Positions 5,959-6,482 of a stretch of 6,482 nt of DNA are shown here, in pieces. Source of the stretch: Prevotellaceae bacterium (GTDB lineage: Bacteria > Bacteroidota > Bacteroidia > Bacteroidales > UBA932); the NCBI GenBank assembly GCA_031285695.1, contig JAITVR010000027.1, positions 1 to 6,482 of the forward strand. The letters run 5' to 3'. The notes under the pieces are model-generated. The model was not told the origin of the DNA. It searched no databases and saw only the letters and a program-made list of their open reading frames with translations. The position numbers were made by a program, and so were the translations under genes. Position 1 is the stretch's first letter. Every line of letters starts with the position of its first letter.

Positions 5959-6035
5959 GATAGGTGTTAGATGATAGGTCATTGTTCTTCTCCCACCATC
6001 ATCTAACATCTGTCATCTAACATCTAACAATTGTT
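5959..6035. repeat. Heptanucleotide repeat region in inverted orientation between porD and recN
   Basis: The left part reads as heptamers GATAGGT, GTTAGAT, GATAGGT (5959-5979). The right part reads ATCTAAC, ATCTGTC, ATCTAAC, ATCTAAC (6001-6028). These are complements, so TGTTAGATGAT (5965-5975) pairs perfectly with ATCATCTAACA (5998-6008). With a bulged A the stem extends by GGT/ACC, leaving a 15-nt loop. No U-tract follows, so it does not look like a standard terminator. It fills nearly all of the gap and ends at the recN start. Confidence 0.7.
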
Positions 6036-6482
6036 ACAGTCGCTGTCTATAGAAAACTACGCCCTTATTGATAAGCTTGAAATTGGCTTCAAGCATGGGC
6101 TGAGCATTGTTACGGGCGAAACCGGCGCAGGAAAATCTATTCTGCTTGGCGCTTTGGGACTGCTGGTGGGGCAGCGCGCCGACACCGCCGTGCTCAAGGA
6201 CAAGGAGCGCAGCTGCGTGGTCGAAGGCATGTTTGTGGTAACCAACCACGACCTTGAGCAGCTATTTGCTGACAACGATATTGACTTCAGCAACCTCACC
6301 ACCATTCGCCGCGTGGTAAGCCCGGGCGGCAAGTCGCGCGCCTTTATCAACGACCAGCCCGTAACGCTTTCGGTGCTCAAAGATTTTGGCGAAAAGCTCA
6401 TCGACATTCACTCGCAGCACCAAAACCTGCTGCTGCAAAATGCCGCCTTTCAGCTCAAGGTGGTCGATTCCTTGGCCGACAA
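6031..6482 (+). CDS. recN: DNA repair protein RecN, N-terminal part (cut by the window end)
   Basis: RecN is an SMC-like ATPase that acts early in recombinational repair of double-strand breaks. Only the first 150 codons are present, against about 550 in the family. The start SLSIENYALID matches the RecN N-terminus. The Walker A motif GETGAGKS is at residues 29-36, followed by ILLGALGLLVGQRAD. SRAFINDQPV lies at 102-111 and the Q-loop region IDIHSQHQNLLLQ at 124-136. All expected residues for this part are intact. The start is TTG at 6031: an in-frame TAA lies at 6025-6027, no ATG lies between it and the conserved region, and the TTG gives the family N-terminus exactly. No promoter box is visible in the 74-nt gap, so transcription with the porD-like gene is likely. 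The gene continues beyond the window. Confidence 0.95.
   Translation, partial: MLQSLSIENYALIDKLEIGFKHGLSIVTGETGAGKSILLGALGLLVGQRADTAVLKDKERSCVVEGMFVVTNHDLEQLFADNDIDFSNLTTIRRVVSPGGKSRAFINDQPVTLSVLKDFGEKLIDIHSQHQNLLLQNAAFQLKVVDSLAD

Overview
This window comes from a member of the Bacteroidota, most likely Bacteroidales-like. Three lines of evidence support this. The NqrF and DUF4835/PorD proteins have the forms usual in that phylum. There is a PorP/SprF-type outer-membrane protein next to a PorE-like TPR/PD40/OmpA protein, both families tied to the type IX secretion system (T9SS). Two intergenic regions carry an identical TATCTTTG, a perfect match to the Bacteroidota -7 promoter element TAnnTTTG. 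The genus cannot be fixed from the sequence alone. All genes read on the plus strand.

Layout: (1) nqrF, the NADH-oxidising FAD/2Fe-2S subunit of the Na+-translocating NADH:quinone reductase, fills 1-1263. Its ATG is the first base of the window, so the rest of the nqr operon, if present, lies upstream. (2) After a 105-nt gap with a candidate promoter comes a PorP/SprF-family beta-barrel protein (1369-2346). (3) After an 81-nt gap with a clear -7 box comes a large periplasmic PorE-like protein with TPR, PD40 propeller, carboxypeptidase-regulatory-like and OmpA peptidoglycan-binding domains (2428-4686). (4) A 361-nt non-coding region (4687-5047) holds a strong rho-independent terminator, a short structured stretch, a second very long hairpin terminator that could work in both directions, and a striking array of seven units with an exact 21-bp period that runs into the next promoter. 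(5) A secreted DUF4835/PorD-family protein (5048-5956) follows. (6) A 74-nt gap made largely of ATCTAAC/GTTAGAT heptamers in opposite orientations precedes recN, which starts at a TTG (6031) and runs off the window end.

How the parts work together: the porP-like, porE-like and porD-like genes are all linked by family to T9SS assembly or outer-membrane export. PorP/SprF proteins sit in the outer membrane, and the PorE-like protein could tether such a complex to peptidoglycan through its OmpA domain. nqrF and recN are housekeeping genes (sodium-coupled respiration and recombinational repair). PorD next to recN is a common Bacteroidota neighbourhood, but the coaBC gene I would expect upstream of porD is not visible here.

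The part that ordinary annotation does not explain is the 21-bp-period array at about 4856-4996. Each unit is a small dyad, roughly YAAGC-N5-GCTTR. In five units the centre is a T-tract, and the units repeat every two helical turns up to the porD promoter. This suggests a phased protein-binding or curved-DNA regulatory array, or a dispersed repeat family of this genome. The sequence alone cannot decide between them.
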